Source of the DNA: Sulfurovum sp.
GTDB lineage: Bacteria > Campylobacterota > Campylobacteria > Campylobacterales > Sulfurovaceae
DNA length: 35,412 nt
Reading direction: 5' to 3'
NCBI GenBank assembly: GCA_028696055.1
Contig: JAQVHV010000009.1
Span: 1 to 35,412, forward strand
Shown here: positions 1-9,617 of the stretch, one piece after another
Layout of the letters: every line of letters starts with the position of its first letter
How positions within the stretch are numbered: position 1 is the first letter of the stretch
Program-made: the position numbers and the translations under genes
The notes under the pieces: generated by a model
The model's input: only the letters and a program-made list of their open reading frames with translations
Told to the model about the DNA's origin: nothing
Database searches by the model: none

Positions 1-1
1 A

Positions 2-922
2 ATGATGTACGAACTGGATGCGAGATATTTGCCCCTGGTCAAGGCTGTGGCATCCGTACTCTATGGCAAAGAGGAGAGCATCACCCTGGCACTGGCCGCT
101 TTTTTCGCCAAGGGACACCTGCTGGTCGAAGATATCCCAGGTGTGGGGAAGACAACACTCGCCAAAGCGCTGGCTTCACTGCTCGGGCTTGAGTTCAGCC
201 GTATTCAGTTCACCTCCGACCTCCTCCCCTCCGATATCCTCGGGGTCAACTACTTCAACCAGAAACAAGCAGAGTTTATCTTCAAAAAGGGGCCGATCTT
301 CACCCAGTTCCTGCTCGCCGATGAGATCAACCGCTCGATGCCCAAAACCCAGTCGGCGCTCCTTGAGGCGATGGAAGAGGACAGCATCACGGTCGACGGC
401 AAACAGTATGAGCTCCAGCAGCCCTTTTTCGTGATGGGGACACAAAATCCCTATGAGGAGGTCGGTACCTTCAAACTGCCCGATTCTCAGCTTGACCGGT
501 TTATCTGTGCCATGAGCATCGGCTACCCTGCCCGTGAGGCAGAGAGAGAGATCCTTGCACAGAAAAAGCCCAGAACACTTCCTGCCGGTACCCACATCAC
601 GCCTGAAGAGATCAAAGAGATACAGGAGAGGGTCGATCGCGTACACCTGAGCGATGCGCTGCTCGATTACCTCCAGGAGATCATCTCACTGAGCAGAAAC
701 GGCGTATACTTTATGCACGGGCTCTCCACACGGGGCGCACTGGCACTGGCCCAGATGACACGCTCTTGGGCCTGTCTGCACGGCAGGGACTATGCAATTC
801 CCGATGATGTGACCGCGGTTGCCCCCTATGTCTGCCTGCACAGGCTGCACTTCAAAGAGGGTAAAACAACCCTGGAACGCATCAGAGATGTTATCACTTC
901 GAACACTCAGCCGGACGCGTAA
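2..922 (+). CDS. MoxR-family AAA+ ATPase
   Basis: MoxR ATPases are AAA+ chaperones thought to use ATP to activate or assemble partner proteins, often with VWA- or DUF58-domain partners. Visible motifs are Walker A (IPGVGKTT, residues 45-52), Walker B (LLADEINR, 104-111), sensor 1 (MGTQNP, 145-150) and the LPDSQLDRF segment with the arginine-finger region (159-167). At 306 aa the length is normal for the family. Two ATG codons stand in tandem at 2 and 5; the upstream region lies outside the window, so a slightly earlier start or more operon genes cannot be excluded. The end overlaps the DUF58 gene by 35 bases, and MoxR-DUF58-transglutaminase is a recurrent bacterial gene set. Family is certain; the client protein is unknown. 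Confidence 0.93.
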   Translation: MMYELDARYLPLVKAVASVLYGKEESITLALAAFFAKGHLLVEDIPGVGKTTLAKALASLLGLEFSRIQFTSDLLPSDILGVNYFNQKQAEFIFKKGPIFTQFLLADEINRSMPKTQSALLEAMEEDSITVDGKQYELQQPFFVMGTQNPYEEVGTFKLPDSQLDRFICAMSIGYPAREAEREILAQKKPRTLPAGTHITPEEIKEIQERVDRVHLSDALLDYLQEIISLSRNGVYFMHGLSTRGALALAQMTRSWACLHGRDYAIPDDVTAVAPYVCLHRLHFKEGKTTLERIRDVITSNTQPDA

Positions 923-1757
923 GCGCCTGAAGCAGAAAGCCACCCTCGGTTCCCTGTTGGTCGTACTCCTCCTCTTCGGACTTTTTCTTGAAGCCTATAT
1001 GCACAACTTCAACCTGGTCTATATCGTCCTTTTTTTTGTCTTTGCACTGGCATTTGTCGCTTCGCCTTTCGGGATATACAATATGGCAAACCTCACCCTT
1101 ACCCTCCAGGGCTCAGAGAGGCTTTTCGCCCAAAAAAGATCGGCTATCTACCTTTCGCTGAAAAATGACAAAAGCGCCGAAAGTTATGCCCTGAAGCTCG
1201 AGTGCATGGGCCAGAGCCTTTTTGTTCCCGTGCTCAAAGCACAGAGCGGGGAGATACTTGCGCTCTCTTTCAGTCCGGAACGCAGAGGAAAGATGAAGAT
1301 AGGTATATGCTCTCTGCAGAGCCTCTTTCCCCTGGCCACTATCCGCTTTCTCCTTCCGCTTGATCTTGCCACACATAAAGTGGTCTATCCCCGCCCGCAA
1401 GGCAGCAGCCTGGAGACATTTTTAAGCCGCAGAAGGGGGCGATACGGACTGGAGAGCGATTTTGAAGGGATCTCACCCCATGCCGGAGATGCCCCCATAG
1501 GAAAAATACACTGGCCCTCTGTCGCAAAAGGGGAGAGTGCATTGAAAAAATTTACCCATGAGATACCGCTGGAGCACCTCAACTTTGATTTTTATCAAGC
1601 TGGTAAAAACGATGAAGCCAGACTTTCCCAGCTCACACGCTGGATACTGGAATGTGAAGCACAAAATCTGGACTTTCAGGTACAGATGCCCCATGAAAAC
1701 CTGGATTCAAAAAGGATGTCGACCGATGCAATACTTGAAAAACTTGCTCTCTTCTAA
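888..1757 (+). CDS. DUF58 domain protein
   Basis: This is the DUF58 partner of the MoxR ATPase, 289 aa. Two hydrophobic segments near the N-terminus (about residues 20-35 and 41-59) suggest membrane anchoring, followed by a beta-rich part. The conserved DUF58 core appears around the RRGRYGLES and GDAPIGKIHW segments, corresponding to the family's usual GD-x-RRIHW motif. An earlier in-frame ATG at 819 lies deep inside the MoxR gene. The ATG at 888 leaves a 35-base overlap and gives a natural basic start, MLSLRTLSRTRKRLKQK, before the first membrane segment, so it is preferred. The 3' end overlaps the next gene by 32 bases, so the three genes are probably translationally coupled. The molecular role of DUF58 is unknown. 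Confidence 0.88.
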   Translation: MLSLRTLSRTRKRLKQKATLGSLLVVLLLFGLFLEAYMHNFNLVYIVLFFVFALAFVASPFGIYNMANLTLTLQGSERLFAQKRSAIYLSLKNDKSAESYALKLECMGQSLFVPVLKAQSGEILALSFSPERRGKMKIGICSLQSLFPLATIRFLLPLDLATHKVVYPRPQGSSLETFLSRRRGRYGLESDFEGISPHAGDAPIGKIHWPSVAKGESALKKFTHEIPLEHLNFDFYQAGKNDEARLSQLTRWILECEAQNLDFQVQMPHENLDSKRMSTDAILEKLALF

Positions 1758-3657
1758 ACCGGCACTCCTGAGAACACTGGATATCGCCTATATGGCAACC
1801 CTCTTGCCGATGCTGTTTTTCCTCAAGCTTCCTATGCTCTTTTTCCTGCTTCTGGTACTGGGATTGCTGCTTATCGGCAAGAAACCCACCGCTGTCACAC
1901 TCACGGCGGTTGCCCTGGCAGGTGCAGCTGCGATTTTTTTCTCCCTCTACGGCAGTTTCAGTTTTGCGGGCCTTTCACGTCTCAAACTCTTTGTCGAGCT
2001 GATGATCTATCTGTTGTTCATCGCCATCGCACTGCAGCGCCTGACCCGAGAGGTGAACTTTTATCTCAAGATCTCCCCTCTGCTGCTGCTGGCAACCACC
2101 CTTTTCTTTTTTTACTCTCTTCCGATGCTCATCTATCTCCTGGCGGAGATTTTTATCCTGATCGCGATGCTGGTCTGGCAGGTGATGCGGACCGACCTTG
2201 ATCGTGCCCTCAGAGTCGCTTCAAAACTCTATATCGCTTCTCTGCCGATCGTGATACTCTTTTTCATCTTCTTCCCCCGTATCTCCTTTGAACATGCAAG
2301 CTACGGATTTAAAGGGGATCTGGTCCACAGAAGTGGCCATGACGGGCTGATGCACCTGGATAAAAACGCCCTCCTTGTCCCCTCCCGTCGTATTGTCATG
2401 GAGGTAGGATTCCAGAAGAAAATACCTTCTGCCGAAGATCTCTACTTCAGGGGAAGCGTCCTTTACCAAAAAACCGATCGTATCTGGAGGCCTCTGAACG
2501 CTTCGCTCTATCCCTCTGCCCCTGATCTTCCGACAGGGGAGATGACCAGCTACAAGGTAACACTCTACCCCACCAACAAGCGGTGGATCTATCTCCTCGA
2601 TACGCCCCTTCTGCTGCCGGAGAAAGCCCGCCTGGATTTTCATCTTCAAAGCACAATGCCAGAGCCGCGCAAAGAGACCTTCCTCTATAATGCCGGATCT
2701 ATCCTGCACTCAAGCTACAAAGGCCCGCTGCCCGCTACACTGGAAAAGATCGCCTTAGGCTATGACCACAAAAGTGATCCCCGGACACAGGCCCTCGCGC
2801 ATGACATCGGGAGAAAGTTCAACGGTCCGCACCAGCGGCTTGAAGCGGTCCGCTCCTTCTTCAGGGAGCAGAAGCTTGCCTATACGCTCAAGCCCCGGGA
2901 TTTTGATCTGAACAACTCCACCGACAGCTTTCTTTTTGACCGGAAAGAGGGCTACTGTGTACACTTTGCGGCTGCCTTCACAACACTGGCAAGGATGGTC
3001 GGAATTCCAAGCCGGATAGTTACCGGATACAGACCTGACGGGTCGGACAGTGTCGGGAACTATTTGATCGTCAGGGAGAGCGATGCGCATGCCTGGGTTG
3101 AAGTCTATCTGGATGGGCGCTGGCACCGGGTAGAGACCACAGCATTTGCCGGCGCGATCGAAGGAGGTACAGATCAGGGGAGCAGTACGGATATGGCTGC
3201 AGGAGAGAAAAGCCAATGGCAGCAACTCAATCTCTACCTCCACTATATCAAGTACCAGATCGATACCTGGATCCTGGAGTACAGTTCCCTGAGCCAAAAG
3301 AAGCTCTTCTCCTACCTCAAATCCGATACGCTTTTTCTGATCAAATTTATTTCGAGTTTTCTCCTCCTGCTTGCTTTACTGATCCTTGCCCTCTACCTGC
3401 TCAGCCGGTCGAAGTGCAGTGACAGGATCCAGTGCATACTCAAGCCGCTTCTTGAAGCGCTGGAGAAACAGGGGTTTTCGAAACAGCAGGGAGAGAGCCT
3501 CAACCGCTATTTCGGCCGTATCGAACAAGCAGAACAGATCCCCCTCTCCACAGTCAACGGGCTCTATCATCAGCTCAGATACCAAAAAACAGTAAAGCAG
3601 GAGACCCTGCGGAGTTTCGAAGAGGAAGTCAGAAGAGTGAAGAAAACCCTGAAGTAG
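1726..3657 (+). CDS. Membrane-bound transglutaminase-like protein (TgpA/DUF3488 type)
   Basis: A 643-aa membrane protein with about six N-terminal hydrophobic helices (residues 20-185), a large presumably periplasmic part, a transglutaminase-core domain (about 350-475) and one more helix (about 538-560) before a charged tail. The core has the nucleophile in KEGYCVHFAAAF (Cys411) and the histidine in SDAHAWVEV (His455). The third triad position, usually Asp in W-x-RVDPT, is Glu470 here (WHRVETT). The start at 1726 is preferred because AAAGGA lies 9 bases upstream and the longer frame from 1558 only runs inside the DUF58 gene. Last gene of the MoxR-DUF58-transglutaminase set, which points to a cell-envelope peptide or protein-modifying role. 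Substrate unknown. Confidence 0.88.
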   Translation: MQYLKNLLSSKPALLRTLDIAYMATLLPMLFFLKLPMLFFLLLVLGLLLIGKKPTAVTLTAVALAGAAAIFFSLYGSFSFAGLSRLKLFVELMIYLLFIAIALQRLTREVNFYLKISPLLLLATTLFFFYSLPMLIYLLAEIFILIAMLVWQVMRTDLDRALRVASKLYIASLPIVILFFIFFPRISFEHASYGFKGDLVHRSGHDGLMHLDKNALLVPSRRIVMEVGFQKKIPSAEDLYFRGSVLYQKTDRIWRPLNASLYPSAPDLPTGEMTSYKVTLYPTNKRWIYLLDTPLLLPEKARLDFHLQSTMPEPRKETFLYNAGSILHSSYKGPLPATLEKIALGYDHKSDPRTQALAHDIGRKFNGPHQRLEAVRSFFREQKLAYTLKPRDFDLNNSTDSFLFDRKEGYCVHFAAAFTTLARMVGIPSRIVTGYRPDGSDSVGNYLIVRESDAHAWVEVYLDGRWHRVETTAFAGAIEGGTDQGSSTDMAAGEKSQWQQLNLYLHYIKYQIDTWILEYSSLSQKKLFSYLKSDTLFLIKFISSFLLLLALLILALYLLSRSKCSDRIQCILKPLLEALEKQGFSKQQGESLNRYFGRIEQAEQIPLSTVNGLYHQLRYQKTVKQETLRSFEEEVRRVKKTLK

Positions 3658-3731
3658 GTTTTTGCACCAAGATTGAAAAAAGTTCTATCTGCTTCAGCCA
3701 AGTTACGCTATAAGATTATTTAATTTGATAC

Positions 3732-3753
3732 TCCACCCCATAAATGAGGTGGA
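3732..3753 (-). repeat. Right-end hairpin of the IS605-type element
   Basis: TCCACC and GGTGGA form a 6-bp stem around a 10-base loop, 15 bases past the tnpB stop codon. In TnpB systems the guide RNA (omega/reRNA) comes from the 3' end of tnpB and this right end, so the segment roughly 3720-3850 on the minus strand is the expected location; that is inference from the family. Confidence 0.7.
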
Positions 3754-3768
3754 TTCTTCCTCCATAGC

Positions 3769-4917
3769 CTAAACAGCTATTTGCAGGGAAGCATTATTGC
3801 CGTGTATCCCACGGGCAAGTATGTTTTTGGCGGCATTGGTATCAGCATTGTCACTGTGCCCGCAAGAATCACATACAAACTTGTCTTGCGTTTTTCTATT
3901 CTCTTTGGAAACATGACCGCATTTGTTACAGGTCTGAGAAGTGAACTTGGGATCAACTTTGATCAATTGTCCTCCATTTTCTCTTAACTTGTAATTAAGC
4001 ATTTCAAAGAACATACCCCAGCTCTTTTGAGTGATCACCCTGTTGAGTCCTCTTTTTGCTTTTGCATTTTTTACGGGTGTCTCGACAGTTCCTTTTGTTG
4101 CTTTTGTCATATTCTTTATTTTCAAATCTTCCACGACCACAGTTTGGTTTTCGCTGTATGTTCGTGAGAGTTTGTGTAAAAAATCTTTTCGCATATTGGT
4201 AATGCGAAGATTTTGTTTCGCTATCCTAGCTTTTGCCTTGGCTCTATTGTTTGAGCCTTTTTTCTTTCGGCTTAGCTGTTTAGCACGTGTCCTTAGTTTG
4301 GAAAGTTCTTTTTTCAGATCAAGAGGTTTTATTTTTGTGCCGCTACTATCAGCCACCATCAAAGAGACACCGACATCAAGGCCAATTGATTTAGAATTGT
4401 GTTTTATTGCTGTATCTTGTTCGTCCATGTCTATCAATATGCTTGCATGATATTGATATGCCTCATATGAAACAGTTACGGTTTTAATCTTGCCGTCGAA
4501 ATCTTTTCTCCATCCTTTCATCTTCACCCATCCCACTTTGGGCAAAAACACTTTGTTGCCGTCAATTTTAACCCGCTGTGGGTATTGATAGCCTTGTCTT
4601 GAGTGATGTCTGGATTTAAATTTTGGGTATCCGCCGCCTTTGAAAAAGTATTGATACGCCTTATCCATATTGGCTATGGATTGCTGTATGGCTTGCGAGT
4701 CGATCTCTTTAAGCCATGCTGTTTGTTCTCTTTTTTTGAGTTTGGTGATATGGTTTATCAGTGCAAACTTTCCGATTTTACTACCAAACTTCTGATAGGC
4801 ATATTTTCGCAAAGCCAATGCACGGTTGTAGACATATCTTGCTCCACCCAACTGAGAGGAAATGAGTTGCTTTTGTTCACTAGTGGGGTATAATCGAACT
4901 TTGACAGCCTTTAACAT
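3769..4917 (-). CDS. tnpB: RNA-guided endonuclease TnpB (IS605 OrfB family)
   Basis: TnpB proteins are RuvC-like nucleases guided by an RNA from the element's right end; they help IS200/IS605 elements persist by cutting donor sites and are the ancestors of Cas12. This 382-aa copy looks intact: N-terminal OrfB helix-turn-helix (KVRLYPTSEQKQ, 6-17), RuvC-I Asp181 in GLDVG, RuvC-II Glu263 in VVVEDLK, zinc finger Cys330/333/349/352, and RuvC-III Asp359 in NADTNAAKNI. The ATG at 4917 is chosen because AAAGGAG precedes it by 5 bases; a TTG at 4932 in the same frame would place that ribosome-binding site inside the gene. No frameshift or stop interrupts it. There is no tnpA neighbour. Activity is inferred, not shown. 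Confidence 0.92.
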   Translation of the reverse strand: MLKAVKVRLYPTSEQKQLISSQLGGARYVYNRALALRKYAYQKFGSKIGKFALINHITKLKKREQTAWLKEIDSQAIQQSIANMDKAYQYFFKGGGYPKFKSRHHSRQGYQYPQRVKIDGNKVFLPKVGWVKMKGWRKDFDGKIKTVTVSYEAYQYHASILIDMDEQDTAIKHNSKSIGLDVGVSLMVADSSGTKIKPLDLKKELSKLRTRAKQLSRKKKGSNNRAKAKARIAKQNLRITNMRKDFLHKLSRTYSENQTVVVEDLKIKNMTKATKGTVETPVKNAKAKRGLNRVITQKSWGMFFEMLNYKLRENGGQLIKVDPKFTSQTCNKCGHVSKENRKTQDKFVCDSCGHSDNADTNAAKNILARGIHGNNASLQIAV

Positions 4918-5028
4918 TTCTTCTCCTTTCAATATGGTGGGCTATTGATATATTGCCTACGAAATATAGAGTAGGGTTAAAATATTTCAAATTGTCATAC
5001 TTTCAGGATGTGCATAGGTATCTTATAT

Positions 5029-5048
5029 CCACCGCTTGAAAGAGGTGG
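5029..5048 (-). repeat. Left-end hairpin of the IS605-type element
   Basis: CCACC and GGTGG pair across a 10-base loop about 110 bases upstream of the tnpB start. Stem sequence and loop length match the hairpin past the tnpB stop, which is what identifies both as element ends rather than chance palindromes. Confidence 0.7.
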
Positions 5049-5130
5049 TTTTATGCTACGGTTTGATAATCACCTATCAGCAAAATTTCGATAAAATATG
5101 ACTATTTAAAACAGTATATTGCAGACATAA

Positions 5131-6414
<1,284 letters not shown>

Positions 6415-6418
6415 CCGG

Positions 6419-6673
6419 ATGGGAGCGATACAAAAAGCGGGAGAGATCGCAGGTTTATCGATCAAAACTTTCTTGATAAGTCTGCTTGGGATCCTGCTTT
6501 TTGGCATCTATCTTGGCATTTTGATCTACGGGGAGAATTCTCTCACTGTTTTGGAACATCTCAAAGGGAAAAAAGCAGCGCTGATTGATCGGGAAAAAGT
6601 CCTGAAGGCTGAGAACAGAAGACTGCAGAAAGAGTACTTTGAGCTGAAACAGCTTGAACCCAGTGCAAACTGA
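6419..6673 (+). CDS. Septum formation initiator, FtsB/DivIC-like
   Basis: Small 84-aa bitopic protein: short cytoplasmic N-terminus, one membrane helix (about residues 17-37, FLISLLGILLFGIYLGILIYG), then a charged coiled coil (about 48-78, rich in Lys, Glu, Leu and Arg). This is the architecture of FtsB/DivIC proteins that scaffold the divisome, and the position just after eno is the classic ftsB position. The ATG at 6419 is used because it puts a short cytoplasmic tail before the helix; an earlier ATG at 6323 would lie inside eno. Sequence identity in this family is low, so the call depends on architecture and context. Confidence 0.75.
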   Translation: MGAIQKAGEIAGLSIKTFLISLLGILLFGIYLGILIYGENSLTVLEHLKGKKAALIDREKVLKAENRRLQKEYFELKQLEPSAN

Positions 6674-6686
6674 AAGAGGAGTAAAT

Positions 6687-7418
6687 ATGAAGCGCTATCT
6701 ATGGACAGGAGTGGCAATACTTTGCATCGGGCTTGAAGCGTCCGATAACCCTTTTGATCTGAAAACAAACCTTAAGAATCTGGATGAGGAACAAAGCAGG
6801 TTGATCTCGGAACTGAGAGAGTCATCCAGCGGAGATACGTTCCTTCTCGATGGGGAAATAGATGCAGAAGAGTCGAAGACCGAAAGCATAGAGCTTGCTG
6901 ACCAAAATGGTTCACTTCCCCCGGAGTCAGCCGAAGCTATCCCTCACGAAAAAGCCGAAGAGACACAAGCAGACGCCAAAGAGCCTAAACCTGGAGAAGT
7001 GGCTGAATCACAGGGAACGGTCATGGCAGAGGAGCAGAAAAAGGCTGAGGAGGCACGCCTGAAGGCACTCGAAGAAGAGCGTATCGCAGTCGAAAAGTAT
7101 GAAGCCGAACGTCTGAGAAAAAAACATTCAGAAGAGGCGAAACATAACACTGAGCCCAAGAAACAAAAAGAGACGTTCCAGGAGACTGTCAAAGCTGAAG
7201 CCGAGCCGGAGCAGTCACTGGATATAGAAAAAGCGATGGAGCAGGCAAAAGAAGAAGTAGAACAGCCTCAGATGCCAAAAGATACCGCTTCTACCCAAAA
7301 GTCCACGGAAGGACGATCTGCCCCGCATAATATCCATCTAAGCCCAGAAGCAAAAGAGGCGAAAGAGGCAGCCGACAGGCTATATCGTGATGCCATTAAA
7401 GAGGTGGATGCAGAGTAA
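6687..7418 (+). CDS. Exported acidic coiled-coil protein, unrecognised
   Basis: A 243-aa protein with a short N-terminal signal-like hydrophobic stretch (YLWTGVAILCIGLEA, about 4-18), then a long low-complexity region rich in Glu, Lys, Ala and Gln with strong coiled-coil character (roughly 110-215). No catalytic motif is visible. The ATG at 6687 has AGAGGAG 5 bases upstream; the earlier in-frame ATG at 6654 overlaps the preceding gene and lacks this. Third gene of the eno cluster. In related epsilonproteobacteria an AMIN-domain envelope protein often occupies this position, but I do not see a convincing AMIN domain here. A periplasmic or membrane-anchored spacer role is a guess. Confidence 0.65.
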   Translation: MKRYLWTGVAILCIGLEASDNPFDLKTNLKNLDEEQSRLISELRESSSGDTFLLDGEIDAEESKTESIELADQNGSLPPESAEAIPHEKAEETQADAKEPKPGEVAESQGTVMAEEQKKAEEARLKALEEERIAVEKYEAERLRKKHSEEAKHNTEPKKQKETFQETVKAEAEPEQSLDIEKAMEQAKEEVEQPQMPKDTASTQKSTEGRSAPHNIHLSPEAKEAKEAADRLYRDAIKEVDAE

Positions 7419-7456
7419 CGGTCCGGGTCCCTCCTCTCTTCCCTGTTTTTCACCCA

Positions 7457-8602
7457 CTATACTTTTCTGCCATTAAGGAACTTGATCGTGATCATTGAGA
7501 TCAGGATCTCAAAAATACTCGCAAGAATCAACTGGTAATAATGCAGTTTCTCCAGCAGATGTGCTTCATGCCCTATCGTTGCCACGGCGATAAGAAGCGT
7601 CAGGGGCATAGACAGAGAGAGGGCAACCAAAAGGGCATCCTTCTTTTTGCTTATCCCCTGAAGGACAACCGCAGCCAGAACCCTTGAAGAGATCATCAAA
7701 AGAGTGATCAGAAGTGCCCCCGAGACAACCCCCGGCATACCAAGAGCCTGAAGATCAAATGAAGCCCCGATATAGATAAAGAAGAGGGGGACCAAAAACC
7801 CAAAACCAAGGCTGGACATCTTCTCTTCAAGTTTCTTTTCATGATGGAAAAAGGCGGAGATCGCAACACCCGCAATAAATGCCCCCAGTGCCAGTTCAAG
7901 CTCCAGAGAGAGCATCACCGCGATCAGAATAAAAAAGAGTGCGATCGCCAGGCGTATATCCTGATCAGAAGTATCAAACTTAGGCACCAGTGTACTTTTC
8001 AGCTCCGGGTACCACCAGAAGAGAAGATGCAAAAGACGGTAGATAAAGTAGATAATGACCATAAAGAGCACCAGATAGCCCAGATGCACCATCAGCGTGA
8101 TATTGAACCCGGTCTTGCTTGCAGCATCAAAGATCGTCAGAACCGCAATACTTGCTATCTCTCCCAGCACACCGGCGATAAATGCCATACGTATCCAGGG
8201 CTGATCCTTTCCATATGTTTTGGAAAGTGACGCCAGAAGCCCTATAGAGATCAAAGGCATCGAGATAATGATCACCGTATCAAGATGAAAGAGAAATCCC
8301 GTAAGCGTCGAAAAGAAGACCATTGACGAGAGAAAGAGTATCGACTGTCTGATCACTTTACGGGAGCTGCCTGTGATCTGCTTGAGATCCACTTCCATAC
8401 CCGCCAAAAACATGAGATAGAGAAACCCCATTTTTGCGATCAAAGCAAAATATTCACTCTCCGCAATAAACCCGAGATAGGCAAAAACAGACCCCAGAAT
8501 GATCTCTATGGGAGGAGTGGGGATACGCAGTATCTTTGCGATAAAAGGACTTCCCCATATCAGAAAAGAGAGCGTTAAAATAAGCAGTATATTCTCTTGC
8601 AT
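7457..8602 (-). CDS. Monovalent cation:proton antiporter (CPA2/Kef-like)
   Basis: A 381-aa polytopic membrane protein with roughly a dozen hydrophobic helices and no cytosolic TrkA-type domain. The N-terminus carries the CPA2 pattern, with RIPTPPIEIILGSVFAYLG followed by GFLYLMFLAGMEVDL, the segment that in this family holds conserved acidic residues on broken helices. The likely role is Na+/H+ or K+/H+ exchange for pH and ion homeostasis. At 381 aa it is a minimal transport domain, shorter than KefB/KefC, which have C-terminal RCK domains. It starts 15 bases after the bioB stop, so the two are probably co-transcribed. Ion specificity cannot be read from sequence. Confidence 0.85.
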   Translation of the reverse strand: MQENILLILTLSFLIWGSPFIAKILRIPTPPIEIILGSVFAYLGFIAESEYFALIAKMGFLYLMFLAGMEVDLKQITGSSRKVIRQSILFLSSMVFFSTLTGFLFHLDTVIIISMPLISIGLLASLSKTYGKDQPWIRMAFIAGVLGEIASIAVLTIFDAASKTGFNITLMVHLGYLVLFMVIIYFIYRLLHLLFWWYPELKSTLVPKFDTSDQDIRLAIALFFILIAVMLSLELELALGAFIAGVAISAFFHHEKKLEEKMSSLGFGFLVPLFFIYIGASFDLQALGMPGVVSGALLITLLMISSRVLAAVVLQGISKKKDALLVALSLSMPLTLLIAVATIGHEAHLLEKLHYYQLILASIFEILISMITIKFLNGRKV

Positions 8603-8617
8603 GCTTTCCCGCCAGGC

Positions 8618-9475
8618 TTAGTGTCTTTCGCAGCTTGTTGCGATCTCGTATCCCAGCGATTGAAGCATCTGCTGATCACTCAGAGGTTCACTCCCTTTGG
8701 TTGTCAGGTAGTTACCGATCACCATCGCATTGGCACCTGCTTCAAACATCCTGTTTTCATTGCCGGCAAAAAGCAGTTCCCTTCCTCCTGCAACCATCAA
8801 AAGTTTATCCTCGCCTAAAAGCTTCCGTGCTTTTTGGATCACTTCCACTGCCTCATCAAGCCCTATGTTGCGCGTTTTTATCGGCAGAGCGGGATTTGGA
8901 TGGTAGAAGTTCAGAGGCGCTGACTCCGGTTGGAGAGAAGCGATAGCATCAAGCAGGTCATTACGATCCTGCTCTGTCTCACCCATACCGAAAATTCCGC
9001 CACTGCAAAGTGCCAAGCCTACAGACTTTACGTTTTCACAGGTACGATAACGCTCTTCCCAACCATGGGTCTGGCAGATCTCAGGATAGTATCGCTCTGA
9101 TGTCTCAAGATTATGGTTATAACTGTCCAGGCCATGTTCTTTGAGATACCTGAGCTGCTCAACGGACGCTGTACCGTTACAGGCGATCAGATTCAATCCT
9201 TCGACCTCTTTTTTAATCGCCTGCGCTGTTCGTGCGACAAAATCTACTTTTTTATCGTCAAGCCCCTTGCCTGCCGTTACCAGGCAGTAGCCAAGCGCTC
9301 CGTTGGATCGTGCAGCTTTCGCTTCTTCAACGATCCTGCCGATATCTTTATAGGTGTAGCGTTCAATATCGGCATGGTACCGTACACTCTGCGTACAGAA
9401 CTTGCAGTCCTCTTTACATGTCCCCGAAAGGATATTGTTAATTGCACATAAAAATATCTGTTTTTGTTTCATCAT
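8618..9475 (-). CDS. bioB: Biotin synthase
   Basis: Radical SAM enzyme that inserts sulfur into dethiobiotin. The CxxxCxxC cluster is CKEDCKFC (Cys20, 24, 27), followed by TQSVRYHADIERY. At 285 aa it is a short BioB, similar in size to those of Campylobacter and Helicobacter. It has family landmarks such as YNHNLETSERYYPEIC and GGIFGMGE. Two tandem ATG codons (9475, 9472) are possible. No ribosome-binding site precedes them; instead TATAAT sits at 9487-9482, only 6 bases upstream, which suggests a leaderless message starting at 9475. Co-directional with the antiporter gene downstream. No other bio genes are in the window. Confidence 0.95.
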   Translation of the reverse strand: MMKQKQIFLCAINNILSGTCKEDCKFCTQSVRYHADIERYTYKDIGRIVEEAKAARSNGALGYCLVTAGKGLDDKKVDFVARTAQAIKKEVEGLNLIACNGTASVEQLRYLKEHGLDSYNHNLETSERYYPEICQTHGWEERYRTCENVKSVGLALCSGGIFGMGETEQDRNDLLDAIASLQPESAPLNFYHPNPALPIKTRNIGLDEAVEVIQKARKLLGEDKLLMVAGGRELLFAGNENRMFEAGANAMVIGNYLTTKGSEPLSDQQMLQSLGYEIATSCERH

Positions 9476-9481
9476 GCTGGG

Positions 9482-9487
9482 ATTATA
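9482..9487 (-). promoter_or_regulatory. -10 box for bioB, placed for a leaderless transcript
   Basis: A perfect TATAAT on the minus strand ends 6 bases before the first bioB ATG. With usual spacing, transcription would begin at or within a base or two of that ATG. No clear -35 box is seen, as is common in epsilonproteobacterial promoters. Confidence 0.55.
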
Positions 9488-9617
9488 CCCAAATCCTTTC
9501 AGATATCACTAAAGCGTAATAGGCAATTTATCAATTGATTGGGATCAGTTCCGGGATAGATCTTCTCACCGCTGCGATACAAAAAAGGGAGGGATTTTGA
9601 GCTTAAGATAACGGATT

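Larger units (their letters stand above)
3724..5068 (-). mobile_element. Solo IS200/IS605-type element carrying only tnpB
   Basis: An intact tnpB reading frame is bracketed by two small hairpins with the same CCACC/GGTGG stem and a 10-base loop (3732-3753 downstream of tnpB, 5029-5048 upstream), the subterminal structures expected of IS200/IS605 elements. The motif TTTGATA (TATCAAA on the tnpB strand) lies just outside both hairpins at 3724-3730 and 5062-5068, and the bounds given here follow those motifs. No tnpA transposase is present, so the element would need a transposase in trans. It sits between the transglutaminase operon and the eno promoter. Exact ends are not resolved, since these elements make no target duplication and have no long terminal inverted repeats. 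Confidence 0.72.

Noticed and set aside
6687-7418. AMIN-domain protein
   Set aside because: Position after eno and the septum gene suggested it, but the sequence after the signal peptide is low-complexity coiled coil with no AMIN-like strands.
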